Shown here piece by piece: positions 26,046-35,273 of a DNA stretch of 64,000 nucleotides. Location: the NCBI GenBank assembly GCA_002634385.1, contig NSJL01000003.1:186001-250000 (forward strand). Direction: 5' to 3'. The DNA comes from Nitrospira sp. (GTDB lineage Bacteria; Nitrospirota; Thermodesulfovibrionia; Thermodesulfovibrionales; Dissulfurispiraceae). Numbering within the stretch: the stretch's first letter is position 1; each line of letters starts with the position of its first letter. Position numbers and translations under genes: made by a program. Under the pieces are notes generated by a model. It saw only the letters and a list, made by a program, of their open reading frames with translations. It had not been told where the DNA came from and did no database searches.

Positions 26046-26312
26046 ATGGACATACCCCACAGCAAAGTGAAAGACGGAATTATCATTGAAGTGAAGGTGA
26101 TTCCCAAATCCTCCCGGACGGAGATGGCAGGGGTGCTGGACGGAACGGTGGTGAAGGTGAAGCTTACCGCTCCCCCGGTGGAGGGTGCCGCCAACGAGCA
26201 GCTCATCGCATTCCTTGCTGAAAAATTTGGCATAAAAAAGAGCGATATAGTAATATTAAAAGGTGAAACATCCCGGAGGAAAACAGTGAAATTGTCAGGT
26301 GGTATCCTATGA
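26046..26312 (+). CDS. DUF167 (YggU-family) small protein
   Basis: 88 residues; the segments VKVIPKSSRTEM and LTAPPVEGAANEQLIAFLAE are the family hallmarks. The ATG at 26046 follows GGGGAGGAG and is preferred to 26004. It overlaps yicC by four bases (ATGA). Function unknown. Confidence 0.9.
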   Translation: MDIPHSKVKDGIIIEVKVIPKSSRTEMAGVLDGTVVKVKLTAPPVEGAANEQLIAFLAEKFGIKKSDIVILKGETSRRKTVKLSGGIL

Positions 26313-27157
26313 TTCAGAGCATGACGGGTTTCGGCGCGGCAGAGGTCGGGGGGTTCAAGGTCGAGGTGCGTTCCCTGAACCATCGCTACCTGGAAGTCTC
26401 TGTCAGAATGCCGTCCCCCCTCCTGGAGCATGAGATCCCTGTCAGGAATTTGATCAAAGAGAAGTTCGGCCGGGGCAAGGTGGATGTCACCGTCTCCCTG
26501 ACCGACAAGAGAAAAATAAGGGTCACCCTCAATAGAGAGCTCGCCCGGGGACTCTACGACGCTTTTTCGGACCTGCAGAGGGACCTCTCCCTCTCCGGCT
26601 CCCTCTCCCTCGATCTTTTCGCCTCGTACAAGGACCTCCTCCTGGCTGAGGATTCCGAATACAATGCGGAATCCCTGTATGAGGCCCTCAGGACCGCCGT
26701 GGACCGGGTCGGGGAGATGCGTGCTCGGGAGGGGGAAACCCTCGGGAAGGAGTTGCAGCGCCACGCGGAGAGACTGGAAGAGCTGCGGAGAGAGGTGGAG
26801 GAACTGGCCCGGGATGCGGCGCCCGCCTACAAGGAAACGCTTTCACGGCGTGTGGCGGAGTTGCTTGCGGGTACCCCCCTGGACGAGGCGAGACTTGCCC
26901 AGGAGGTGGCCCTTATTGCCCAGCGGAGCGATATCACCGAGGAGGTGGCGCGTCTGAAGAGCCATCTCCGGCAGTTTGCTTCCATCCTGGAGAAGGGGGG
27001 GAGCGTCGGGAGGAAACTCGATTTCCTCATCCAGGAGCTGAACCGGGAGGCGAACACCATCGCTTCGAAGGTGGACGATGTGCGGATTATCAACCTGGCG
27101 ATCGAGATGAAGACGGGAATCGAGAAGCTCAGGGAACAGGTACAAAATATCCAGTAG
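26309..27157 (+). CDS. YicC-family endoribonuclease
   Basis: 282 residues. The N-terminus [12 protein letters not shown] and the C-terminal segment [21 protein letters not shown], continuing to [11 protein letters not shown], are diagnostic for YicC/YloC, for which RNase activity has been reported. First gene of the conserved yicC-remA-gmk-rpoZ-coaBC block. Its start overlaps the yggU-like stop (ATGA). Confidence 0.93.
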   Translation: MIQSMTGFGAAEVGGFKVEVRSLNHRYLEVSVRMPSPLLEHEIPVRNLIKEKFGRGKVDVTVSLTDKRKIRVTLNRELARGLYDAFSDLQRDLSLSGSLSLDLFASYKDLLLAEDSEYNAESLYEALRTAVDRVGEMRAREGETLGKELQRHAERLEELRREVEELARDAAPAYKETLSRRVAELLAGTPLDEARLAQEVALIAQRSDITEEVARLKSHLRQFASILEKGGSVGRKLDFLIQELNREANTIASKVDDVRIINLAIEMKTGIEKLREQVQNIQ

Positions 27158-27165
27158 GAGCCGCG

Positions 27166-27453
27166 ATGAAGAACTCCCTTGTCAGTATCGGTTTCGGAAA
27201 TGTCATCTATGCCTCCCGGGTGGTGGCCATCGTGAATCCGGGGTCCTCTCCCATCAGGAAGTTGAGGGAGGAGGCCCGGGAGAGGGGAAAGCTCATCGAT
27301 GCCACCGAGGGGAGGAAGACCCGGTCCGTCATTGTCACGGACAGTGATCATGTCATCCTTTCGGCGATCCAGGTGGAGACCATCGCCCAGAGGATCGACG
27401 GTGCCGGCGGGCATGACGATACGGGAGGGGAGCATGAGACGGAAGAGGGGTAG
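27166..27453 (+). CDS. RemA-like regulatory protein (DUF370)
   Basis: 95 residues; [19 protein letters not shown] and the later [14 protein letters not shown] are typical of the RemA/DUF370 DNA-binding family that controls matrix genes in Bacillus. Outside Firmicutes the role is unclear. The last 20 bases overlap the start of gmk, suggesting translational coupling. The C-terminal tail is longer and more acidic than in Bacillus RemA. Confidence 0.88.
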   Translation: MKNSLVSIGFGNVIYASRVVAIVNPGSSPIRKLREEARERGKLIDATEGRKTRSVIVTDSDHVILSAIQVETIAQRIDGAGGHDDTGGEHETEEG

Positions 27454-28057
27454 CCTTTTTGTGGTATCGGCGCCCTCGGGGGCGGGAAAAACGTCTCTTT
27501 GCCAGAGGCTCTGCGAGACGGTTCCCGGTATCCGTTACTCCGTATCGTATACCACGCGGGAGCCGCGGCCCGGCGAGGTGAGCGGCCTCCATTACCACTT
27601 CGTGCCCGTGGAAACGTTCCGCGCCATGATCGACCGCGGCGAATTTGTCGAATGGGCCGAGGTGTTCGGCAACTATTACGGGACATCCCGGAAAAGGATC
27701 GAGGAGATGATGGAAGGCGGGATCGACGTTATCCTGGACATCGATGTGCAGGGTGCGAAGCAGATCAGGAAGCTCCTTCCCGGGAGCCTTCTCATTTTCA
27801 TCCTTCCGCCCTCCCTGTCGGTGTTGCGCGCGCGGCTTACCGGCCGGAAGAGTGACGCGGAGGACGTGATCGGCAAGAGGCTCGCGAAGGCGCAGGATGA
27901 GATGAGGGAGTATAAATGCTATGATTATGTTATAGTAAACGATATGTTTGATGTTGCCCTGAGAGAGCTTTCTTCCGTAGTGATTGCCGAGAGGGTCAGA
28001 GTGACAAAGGCGAACCTTGAAGAAATAGACAAAATATTCTTACAGGAGGGGGAATAG
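27434..28057 (+). CDS. gmk: Guanylate kinase
   Basis: Phosphorylates GMP to GDP. P-loop [11 protein letters not shown] near residue 12, the GMP-binding [19 protein letters not shown] and the lid region [17 protein letters not shown] are all present. The start at 27434 ([12 protein letters not shown]) after GGGAGGGG is chosen; the upstream frame from 27299 only shadows remA. 207 residues, normal. Confidence 0.96.
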   Translation: MRRKRGSLFVVSAPSGAGKTSLCQRLCETVPGIRYSVSYTTREPRPGEVSGLHYHFVPVETFRAMIDRGEFVEWAEVFGNYYGTSRKRIEEMMEGGIDVILDIDVQGAKQIRKLLPGSLLIFILPPSLSVLRARLTGRKSDAEDVIGKRLAKAQDEMREYKCYDYVIVNDMFDVALRELSSVVIAERVRVTKANLEEIDKIFLQEGE

Positions 28058-28058
28058 A

Positions 28059-28457
28059 ATGGATATCATATCGCTTCCCATCGAATACGATAGAAAGGAA
28101 ATAGACAGCAGATACCGGCTGGTGGTCATTGCGGCCCAGAGGGCCCGGGAGCTTTCCCTGGGAGCAAGTACACGGATGCCGACGAAGGCGAAGAAGGTCA
28201 CGACGTCCGCCCTGCTCGAGACCATTTCGAACCAGATCGAATTCCTCACCGGTTCCGATGCGCTGGTCGCCAAGGAGAGGGCGGAGAAGATCGACTACAA
28301 GAAATTGATCGAGGAGAAGAGGAGGCCCATCGAGGACCTCTCCGAGCTCGAGAAGGACCTCAAGGTGTATCTCCACGAGAAAGGCTCGCCGGAAAAGGCG
28401 CTGGAAGAGCTGTTCAGCGAGACGGAGGAGTCCGAGTCCGAGGAGAACGAAGAGTAG
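28059..28457 (+). CDS. rpoZ: RNA polymerase omega subunit
   Basis: 132 residues. The core SRYRLVVIAAQRARELSLGA, with a following TSALLETISNQI, fits RpoZ, which aids beta-prime folding. An acidic tail (EETEESESEENEE-like) extends the protein beyond the usual 70-90 residues. The stop codon TAG coincides with the first bases of a short inverted-repeat element. Position between gmk and coaBC is canonical. Confidence 0.92.
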   Translation: MDIISLPIEYDRKEIDSRYRLVVIAAQRARELSLGASTRMPTKAKKVTTSALLETISNQIEFLTGSDALVAKERAEKIDYKKLIEEKRRPIEDLSELEKDLKVYLHEKGSPEKALEELFSETEESESEENEE

Positions 28458-28502
28458 GGTGTGCAGGCAGACTATCCTCTCCTGCGACCGGCTGCACACC
28501 CT
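28455..28502. repeat. Shortest copy of the TAGGGTGTG inverted-repeat element
   Basis: 48 bases, starting TAGGGTGTGCA and ending TGCACACCCT, with the interior CTCCTGCGACCGGCTGCA shared with the copy at 24444. The first bases form the rpoZ stop codon. The sequence after both short copies is also alike (TGARGGRGGTGCCCC), so the homology extends beyond the inverted repeats. Confidence 0.75.
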
Positions 28503-28570
28503 GGCCGTCTATCCTGTCTGAAGGGGGTGCCCCAAAGGGCCGGGAGAACCGCCCTTTGGAGGATGAGACT

Positions 28571-29758
28571 ATGCTCAAGGGCAAATCCATACTTGTCGGT
28601 CTTACCGGAAGCGTTGCAGCCTATAAATCCATTGATCTCATAAAGAGAGTGCGTCAGGAAGGGGCCTCTGTCACCGTCATCATGACAGAGGCCTCGAAGC
28701 GTTTTATCACCCCCCTCTCCGTGGAGCTTGCGGCGGGAGGTCCCCTCTACGACGACATGTTCGCCGCACCTCTCTCCCATATAAGCCTCCCCGCGGAAGC
28801 CGACCTTCTTGTGGTCGCCCCTGCCACGGCGAACAGTATCGCGAAATTCGCCGCGGGGAGTGCCGGCGACATGCTCAGCGCGGTTTTCCTGGCCTTCAGG
28901 GGCAGGACGATCATCGCCCCCGCCATGAACTGGCGGATGTACGAGAACCGGATCGTCCAGAGAAACCTCTCCCATCTCCTCGCCGCCGGAGTCAAAACGG
29001 TGGGTCCCGAAAGGGGAACCCTTGCCTGCGGAGAGGAGGGAATGGGCAGGATGTCCGATATCGAGAAGATCGTGGAAGAGATCGTTTCCTCCCTCACCCG
29101 GCAGGATTTTGCGGGTGAGCAGGTCCTCGTCACGGCGGGTCCCACACGGGAATACCTGGACCCTATACGTTACCTCTCCAACAGGTCATCCGGAAAGATG
29201 GGCTACGCCGTGGCGAAAATGGCGAAGAGGAGGGGGGCCGAGGTGACGCTGATCAGCGGCCCGGCATTCCTGCCCCCCCCCGACGGAGTGGAGGTCATCA
29301 GGGTGGAGACATCGGAGGATATGTACAATGCGGTAATGGACTCCATCCCCATGGCGTCCCTCTTCATCATGACCGCTGCGGTGGCCGACTTCAGGCCCGC
29401 GGAGACGAAGGACGCGAAAATCGATAAAAAGGACAGATTCTCCCTGGACCTTGTAAAGACCACCGATATCCTTGCGGAGGTGGGCAGGCTGAAAAGCAAG
29501 CCTTTCACCGTCGGCTTTTCCGCGGAAACGGGCCACCGCATCGAAAGGGCGAGGAAAAAGCTCCTGGGCAAGGACATGGATATGATCGTCTTCAACGATG
29601 TGACCATGAAGGGCGCGGGATTCGATGTGGATACCAATGCGGTCATCATCATCGACAGGGAGAGCGAGAGGAAGCTGCCCCTCATGTCCAAGGAGGAGGT
29701 CGCCATGGCGCTCCTCGACAGGATCAGGGAGATCAAGGGCGGTATGGGTACGTTTTAA
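28571..29758 (+). CDS. coaBC: Bifunctional phosphopantothenoylcysteine decarboxylase / phosphopantothenate-cysteine ligase
   Basis: Coenzyme A synthesis. The N-terminal CoaC flavoprotein domain has GSVAAYKSIDLIK, the active-site His in LSHISLP, APAMNWRMYE and the catalytic Cys in GTLACGEEGMGRM. The C-terminal CoaB domain starts TAGPTREYLDPIR. The ATG at 28571 follows GGAGGATGAG; the TTG at 28556 is less likely. 395 residues, normal. Confidence 0.96.
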   Translation: MLKGKSILVGLTGSVAAYKSIDLIKRVRQEGASVTVIMTEASKRFITPLSVELAAGGPLYDDMFAAPLSHISLPAEADLLVVAPATANSIAKFAAGSAGDMLSAVFLAFRGRTIIAPAMNWRMYENRIVQRNLSHLLAAGVKTVGPERGTLACGEEGMGRMSDIEKIVEEIVSSLTRQDFAGEQVLVTAGPTREYLDPIRYLSNRSSGKMGYAVAKMAKRRGAEVTLISGPAFLPPPDGVEVIRVETSEDMYNAVMDSIPMASLFIMTAAVADFRPAETKDAKIDKKDRFSLDLVKTTDILAEVGRLKSKPFTVGFSAETGHRIERARKKLLGKDMDMIVFNDVTMKGAGFDVDTNAVIIIDRESERKLPLMSKEEVAMALLDRIREIKGGMGTF

Positions 29759-29800
29759 AGGGGCGGAAGGGGGGGCGGCCTTCCGCATCTCTCCGGGAAG

Positions 29801-30802
29801 ATGCCGAAAAGAGGCCGGCACGATGCAAAAAAGATGAAAGAAAGCGCATATTTAGAGAAACTGAGGGAGCAGGTACGTAAAAGACCCTCGTCACGCCTCT
29901 TTCTGTCCCTCGCAGAGGAGCTACGGAGGAGGGACAGGGAGGAGGAAGCTTTTTCCCTGCTCCGGGAAGGGGTGAAACGAAACCCCGGTTTCGGTCCCGG
30001 ACACGTCGCCCTGGGGAGACACTATCTCTCCGATGCCTCTTTTCAGGAGGCGAAAGACGAGTTTCTCGAAGCGCTTCGCATTTCCCCCCGCAGTCTTCCC
30101 GCCCGGAAAGGCCTTGCCGAAGCCTATAAGAAGCTGGGCCAGGAGAAAGAGGCTGCCGGAGAGTACAAGAGAGTCCTTGAGCTTGATCCCTACGATCCCG
30201 AAGCCGCGGCCTGCCTGGACTCTCTTGAGCGTGCTCCCGAAAGGGAGGAGATGCAGGAGACTGCGGAGGAAGGTGCCCGGAAAGCGGAACTTTCCACTCC
30301 CCTTCCCGCGGGAGAGGAAATCCCGGAGGGCGCCGCTCTCTTTCCCGGAAGGGTCGAAGAGGGGGAAAGGGCTGCAGGGGGAGCACCGGTGGGGGAGGCG
30401 CTATGGGAGGCGGACTGCGCCATCGCAGAGGGCCGTTACCGGAAGGCGATGGGCCTCTATACTTCCCTTTTGGCGCTCCATCCCGATGACAGGAATGTCC
30501 TGCAGAGGAGGGAGGAACTGCGTGCGCTCCTGAAGCTGACGGGGGAGGGGAGGGAACGTGCGGTGGAGCATGCCGTGGAACGGTTGCAGCGGCTATCCGG
30601 TGCCATACGGGTCCGCTTCGCCTTATATCAGAGCCTTGGCAGGAAGGAGCGGACGGTGTACCGTCTTGCCTGTTTGTCTGATGCCGTACGGGACCGCTTT
30701 GTGCTCTACCTTGCCGCCGGCAGGAAGGAGGCGGTGGCGAGCCGGCTTGCCGTATTCCTGGATACTATCAAGAGCCGGTTTCCCCTGAAGAACCGGCCGT
30801 AA
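29801..30802 (+). CDS. Tetratricopeptide-repeat protein
   Basis: 333 residues, soluble. Four TPR-like units at about 30-130 (for example FLSLAEELRRRDREEEAFSL and ARKGLAEAYKKLGQEKEAAG) and one more near 205-240, separated by an acidic linker. The C-terminus contains three diverged copies of a VRxRFxLYxxxGRKE unit. A start at 29834 (MKESAYLEKL) would also fit. No ligand can be named; probably a protein-protein adaptor. Confidence 0.7.
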   Translation: MPKRGRHDAKKMKESAYLEKLREQVRKRPSSRLFLSLAEELRRRDREEEAFSLLREGVKRNPGFGPGHVALGRHYLSDASFQEAKDEFLEALRISPRSLPARKGLAEAYKKLGQEKEAAGEYKRVLELDPYDPEAAACLDSLERAPEREEMQETAEEGARKAELSTPLPAGEEIPEGAALFPGRVEEGERAAGGAPVGEALWEADCAIAEGRYRKAMGLYTSLLALHPDDRNVLQRREELRALLKLTGEGRERAVEHAVERLQRLSGAIRVRFALYQSLGRKERTVYRLACLSDAVRDRFVLYLAAGRKEAVASRLAVFLDTIKSRFPLKNRP

Positions 30803-30824
30803 GAAGAGAAAGGGGGTGCTCTCC

Positions 30825-31901
30825 ATGAACGGAATCGAATCGAGGAGAAAGGCTGTCCGGAAGGCGCTGAAGACGAAGGGGATCGATGCCTTTTTTGTCG
30901 GCTCCCTTAGAAATATTCGCTACCTGACAGGATTCACCGGCTCTTCCGCCTTTGTGCTGCTGACAAGGGAGAGGGGGCTCTTCTTTACCGACTTCCGCTA
31001 CCAGGAGCAGGCGGCGGAAGAGGTCGGCCACTATGAGATAGAAATCGAAAGAGGGAAAAGGATTGATGTTCTCCGTACTCTGGCGAAAAAGCTGGGGATA
31101 CAACGCCTCGGATTCGAGACCTCCCTCTCTTTCGAGTTCTATTCCGCCCTGAAGCGGCTGCCGGTGGACCTGGTGCCCGTAAGAGACCTTGTGGAGGACC
31201 TCAGGAAGAGAAAGGACGATCAGGAGATCGGGACGATACGGACGGCGGCGGAGAGGGCGGAAAGGGCTTTTCTCTCCATAAAGCCCCGCATCCGGGTCGG
31301 CGCCCGGGAGAGGGAGATAGCCCTGAGGCTTGAGGAGCAGTTGAAAAAGGAGGGATGCAGGACCATTCCTTTTGATATAATAATTGCTTCCGGCAGGAAC
31401 GCTGCCATGCCCCATGCGAAGCCGACCGACAAAAAAATCGAGAAGGGTGATTTTGTTATAATTGACTGGGGCGGGGAGGCGGAGGGGTATTATTCCGACA
31501 TGACAAGAACTTTGCTCATGGCGGGCGATTCCCTCTCCGAGAAGATCAGGATCTACGCTATCGTGAATGAGGCGCGGGAAAAGGCGTTGCGCGCCGTGAA
31601 GACGGGGGCGAAGACGCGGGATGTCGACCGCGCGGCACGGGAAGTGATACGGGGGGCCGGATACGGCGAATACTTCGGCCACGGGACAGGACACGGGGTA
31701 GGCCTTGAGGTGCATGAGACCCCCCGCGTCTCCTGGGTGCGGAGCGAGGGAATCACTCCCGGAATGGTTTTCACCATCGAGCCGGGTATCTATCTGCCGG
31801 GTCTGGGGGGAGTGCGCATCGAAGACATGGTGGCGGTGCGAAAGGATACGGCAGAGCTTCTTACCAGCCTCGGAAGGGACCTGGAAATAATCGGCTCATA
31901 A
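30825..31901 (+). CDS. Xaa-Pro aminopeptidase (M24 family)
   Basis: Cytoplasmic dimetal peptidase removing N-terminal residues before proline. The creatinase-like N-terminal domain (to about 130) is followed by the pita-bread fold. The metal ligands are visible in IDWGGEAEGYYSDMTRT (two Asp), GHGTGHGVGLEVHE (His), FTIEPGIYLPG (Glu) and GVRIEDMV (Glu). The ATG at 30825 follows AAGGGGGTG. 358 residues. Located directly before efp, a very common neighbour pair. Confidence 0.94.
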   Translation: MNGIESRRKAVRKALKTKGIDAFFVGSLRNIRYLTGFTGSSAFVLLTRERGLFFTDFRYQEQAAEEVGHYEIEIERGKRIDVLRTLAKKLGIQRLGFETSLSFEFYSALKRLPVDLVPVRDLVEDLRKRKDDQEIGTIRTAAERAERAFLSIKPRIRVGAREREIALRLEEQLKKEGCRTIPFDIIIASGRNAAMPHAKPTDKKIEKGDFVIIDWGGEAEGYYSDMTRTLLMAGDSLSEKIRIYAIVNEAREKALRAVKTGAKTRDVDRAAREVIRGAGYGEYFGHGTGHGVGLEVHETPRVSWVRSEGITPGMVFTIEPGIYLPGLGGVRIEDMVAVRKDTAELLTSLGRDLEIIGS

Positions 31902-32007
31902 CTGAGATTTGCAACTTATTGTCATAAAACGAAATCTATGCTGCAGACGGTGAGCCACCCGCTCTGCGCTATGGAAGCTCTACGCACATAAGGTAAGGAG
32001 GATGACA

Positions 32008-32568
32008 TTGATCGCAACAAGTGATTTCAGGAAGGGAGCAAAAATAGAATACAAGGGAGAGCCTTGTGAAATTGTCGACTTCCAGCATGTGAAGATGGGG
32101 AGGGGCGGCGCCGTCGTCAGGACGAAGCTGAAGAGCCTCAGGACGGGCAATGTACTCGAGGATACGTTCCGGTCGGGGGAGAAGTTCGGGACCCCCCCGC
32201 TCGAGGAGAAAGAGATGCAGTACCTCTATGTCCAGGACGGCATGCATTACTTCATGGATATGGAGACCTATGAGCAGATTCCCCTCACCGACGCCCAGTT
32301 GGGCGAGGTGAAGAAGTTCATCAAGGAAAACATGACGGTGAAGATCCTTTATTATAAAGGGGCGCCAATGACGGTGGAGGCCCCCATGTTTGTCGAGTTG
32401 AAGGTGGTGGATACGGAGCCTGCCTTCCGGGGCGACACGGCATCGGGAAGCAGCAAGCCCGCAAAGCTGGAGTCAGGCGCAGTGGTGAAGGTCCCCTTCC
32501 ATATCGAAGTGGGGGACACGCTGAGGATCGATACCAGGACGTCGGAGTACATCGAGAAGGTAAAATAG
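32008..32568 (+). CDS. efp: Elongation factor P, arginine at the loop tip
   Basis: Relieves ribosome stalling at polyproline. The start is probably the TTG at 32008, because AAGGAGG (31995-32001) is six bases before it, whereas the ATG at 32002 directly abuts this site; it also gives the usual beginning (M)IATSDFRKG. The domain-I loop that is normally modified reads [12 protein letters not shown], with Arg where most bacteria have Lys and Met where Pro is usual. The C-terminal [17 protein letters not shown] is standard. 186 residues. Confidence 0.95.
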   Translation: MIATSDFRKGAKIEYKGEPCEIVDFQHVKMGRGGAVVRTKLKSLRTGNVLEDTFRSGEKFGTPPLEEKEMQYLYVQDGMHYFMDMETYEQIPLTDAQLGEVKKFIKENMTVKILYYKGAPMTVEAPMFVELKVVDTEPAFRGDTASGSSKPAKLESGAVVKVPFHIEVGDTLRIDTRTSEYIEKVK

Positions 32569-32648
32569 GCTGTGCCGGTGTCGCTGCCGCCGGCGCCCGT
32601 CGGAATCCGGCACTGACACAAAACACTGCGCTGCGAGGAGGAGAGCCG

Positions 32649-33098
32649 ATGGAACTTGAGGATTTGAAGGAGTTGATGGCGTTACTGAAGGAGACGGATA
32701 TCACCGAGTTGCAGATAGAGAAAGAAGGCACGAAGGTCAAGATAAAACGGGAGAAGTTCTTCGGGCACCTCGATGTCCAGCAGTCCCTCCTGTCCGAAAG
32801 AAGAGAAGTCAAGGAAGCCAGGGAAGCAAAAGAGGAAGCCGAAGAGGCGGAAGGAAAGCTCTTCACCGTTACTTCTCCCATCGTGGGGACCTTCTACCGC
32901 TCGCCCTCCCCCGAATCCGGTCCCTTTGTGGATGTCGGCTCCCGGGTGAGGAAGGGGCAGGTGCTCTGCATCATAGAGGCCATGAAGCTCATGAATGAGA
33001 TAGAAAGCGAAGTGGACGGAGTGGTGGTCAGGATACTGGTGGACAACGGTCATCCGGTGGAGTACGGCGAACCGCTCTTCCTCATTGAGCCGGTCTGA
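32649..33098 (+). CDS. accB: Biotin carboxyl carrier protein of acetyl-CoA carboxylase
   Basis: 149 residues. The C-terminal biotinyl domain has the biotin-lysine motif EAMKLMNE near residue 115 and the thumb region [14 protein letters not shown] charged A/E-rich linker precedes it. The ribosome site GAGGAGGAG and ATG at 32649 are clear. Forms the usual efp-accB-accC order. Confidence 0.96.
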   Translation: MELEDLKELMALLKETDITELQIEKEGTKVKIKREKFFGHLDVQQSLLSERREVKEAREAKEEAEEAEGKLFTVTSPIVGTFYRSPSPESGPFVDVGSRVRKGQVLCIIEAMKLMNEIESEVDGVVVRILVDNGHPVEYGEPLFLIEPV

Positions 33099-33164
33099 AA
33101 ACAATAAACGGGAAGTGGGGCGGCAGGGACCGGCTTCCTGCCTCTCGCTTGCCTGAGGTGAGGA

Positions 33165-34556
33165 ATGGAACTCTTTAAAAAAATACTGGTTGCGAATCGC
33201 GGAGAGATTGCGGTACGGGTGATCCGGGCATGCAGGGAATTGGGCATCAAGACCGTCGCCATCTTTTCCGATATAGAAAGGGAAGCTCTCCATGTGAAAC
33301 TGGCGGACGAGTCCATCTGCATCGGCCCCGCAGTCCCGGCGCAGAGTTATCTGAATATCCCCGCGATCCTGAGCGCAGCAGAGCTTACCGACTCCGAGGC
33401 CATCCATCCCGGATACGGCTTTCTGTCCGAGAACCCGCAGCTTGCGGAGGCATGCGCCACGTCGGGCATCGTCTTCATCGGACCCAGCCCCGAGACCCTG
33501 CGCATGGGAGGGGACAAGGCGAAAGCCCGCCAGATCATGAAGAGGCGGGGCATTCCCGTGGTGCCGGGGAGCGACGGTCCCGTGGCCTCGGAAGAGCTGG
33601 TGATGAAAATCGCGAAGAAGATCGGGTTCCCGGTCATCATCAAGGCCTCGGCAGGAGGGGGCGGCAGGGGAATGCGCATCGTCAACGAGGAAGAGGAGCT
33701 CTCCACGTCCTTCCATATGGCGCAGAGGGAGTCCCTGACCGCTTTCGGCAGCAGTGAGCTCTACGTGGAAAAATATCTCCCCTCCATCCGCCACATCGAA
33801 GTGCAGATTATTGCGGACGGCAGGGGGAATGTCATCCATCTCGGGGAGCGCGACTGCTCCGTGCAGAGGAGGCACCAGAAGCTTATCGAGGAATCCCCGT
33901 CTCCCATCGCGACGGAGAAGTTCCGCAAGAAGATCGGCGAACTCGCAGTCCGGGCGGCAAAGGCGATGAAGTACCGGAATGTGGGGACCATCGAATTCAT
34001 TGTCGACCAGGACCAGAACATCTATTTCATGGAGATCAACACCAGGGTCCAGGTGGAGCATCCCGTCACCGAGGAGCTGACCGGTGTGGACATCGTGAAG
34101 GAGCAGATACGGCTCGCCGCGGGTTTCCCGCTGTCGTACAAGCAGAACCAGATACGGGCGTCGGGACATGTCATCGAATGCAGGATCAATGCCGAGGACC
34201 CCGACAAGTTCATTCCCTGTCCGGGAAAACTTACCCATTTCATGCTGCCGGGAGGCCCCGGCGTGCGGATCGATACCGCCGCCTACAGCGGCTGGATGGT
34301 GCCTTCGCAGTACGATTCCATGATCGCGAAGCTGATCGTGAAGGGCAAGAACCGGGAGGAGGCCATTGCCCGGATGAAGAGGGCCTTGGACGAGTTCATT
34401 GTCGAGGGCATCAAGACCACCATCCCTTTTCACCGGAGAGTTTTCACCCATCCCGATTTCATCAAAGGCAATTTCAATACCGATTTCATCGAGAGGATGT
34501 CCCGTCAGCCCGGTAACGGAGCGAAGCCGGTGGAGGTGACGGCCGACCGCGGATGA
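33165..34556 (+). CDS. accC: Biotin carboxylase of acetyl-CoA carboxylase
   Basis: ATP-grasp enzyme that carboxylates the biotin on AccB. N-terminus KKILVANRGEIAVRVIRA, glycine-rich ATP loop KASAGGGGRGMR, and the catalytic EINTRVQVEHPVTE segment are all present. 463 residues, slightly longer than E. coli AccC. The start overlaps nothing, but its end overlaps thiE by four bases (ATGA). Confidence 0.97.
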   Translation: MELFKKILVANRGEIAVRVIRACRELGIKTVAIFSDIEREALHVKLADESICIGPAVPAQSYLNIPAILSAAELTDSEAIHPGYGFLSENPQLAEACATSGIVFIGPSPETLRMGGDKAKARQIMKRRGIPVVPGSDGPVASEELVMKIAKKIGFPVIIKASAGGGGRGMRIVNEEEELSTSFHMAQRESLTAFGSSELYVEKYLPSIRHIEVQIIADGRGNVIHLGERDCSVQRRHQKLIEESPSPIATEKFRKKIGELAVRAAKAMKYRNVGTIEFIVDQDQNIYFMEINTRVQVEHPVTEELTGVDIVKEQIRLAAGFPLSYKQNQIRASGHVIECRINAEDPDKFIPCPGKLTHFMLPGGPGVRIDTAAYSGWMVPSQYDSMIAKLIVKGKNREEAIARMKRALDEFIVEGIKTTIPFHRRVFTHPDFIKGNFNTDFIERMSRQPGNGAKPVEVTADRG

Positions 34557-35182
34557 AGGGGATCGACCGTATCTGTTTCCTCACCGATGCCCGGGCCGGC
34601 GGGTCTCCCGGGGCTGTTGTCCGTGCTCTCCTCGAATCGGGGATCCGGTGGGTCCAGTACCGCGAAAAGGACAAGACGAAGAGGGACATGTATGAGGAGG
34701 CGCTGCACCTGCGGGAGCTGACCCGCCGCTTCGGAGCCTGCTTCATCGTGAACGACTATGCCGACCTCGCCCTTGCCGTGGATGCGGACGGGGTCCACCT
34801 CGGCCAGGACGACCTTCCCCTTGCCGAAGCGAGGAAGATCATGGGGCACCGGATTATCGGCATATCGGCCCACTCCCTCCGTGAGGCCGAAGAGGCGGAG
34901 CGGGGAGGGGCCGATTATATCGGCTTCGGGTCCATCTTCCCCACCACCACGAAAGAGGTCGGAGCACCGAGGGGGGTGGAGGTGCTGAAAGAGATAAAGG
35001 CAGCGGTGAGGATTCCGGTCATCGCCATCGGCGGCATCAAAGCGGACAATGCCGCTTCCGTCTTTGCCGCCGGGTGCGACGGGGTGGCGGTTTCCTCGGG
35101 GCTGTTCTGCGGCGATGTAAGGGAGAACGCGAAGAGGTTCCTGGAAATAGCTCATAAAGGACGAGTGAAGAGGGAAGAGTAA
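34553..35182 (+). CDS. thiE: Thiamine-phosphate synthase
   Basis: Joins HMP-PP and HET-P to thiamine phosphate; TIM barrel. Signatures WVQYREKDKTKR, FIVNDYADLALAVDADGVHL, GQDDLP and GFGSIFPTTTKE (phosphate-binding TTT loop) are in order. 209 residues. Translationally coupled to accC. No other thiamine genes are nearby. Confidence 0.95.
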   Translation: MKGIDRICFLTDARAGGSPGAVVRALLESGIRWVQYREKDKTKRDMYEEALHLRELTRRFGACFIVNDYADLALAVDADGVHLGQDDLPLAEARKIMGHRIIGISAHSLREAEEAERGGADYIGFGSIFPTTTKEVGAPRGVEVLKEIKAAVRIPVIAIGGIKADNAASVFAAGCDGVAVSSGLFCGDVRENAKRFLEIAHKGRVKREE

Positions 35183-35273
35183 GGAGTGAAAAGTAAAGAA
35201 GCCGGGAATGAAAGGCGAACTTCTCACTCTTTTTGCCATGAGCCATGAACCATAGAGAGGAGGAGGGTGTACG

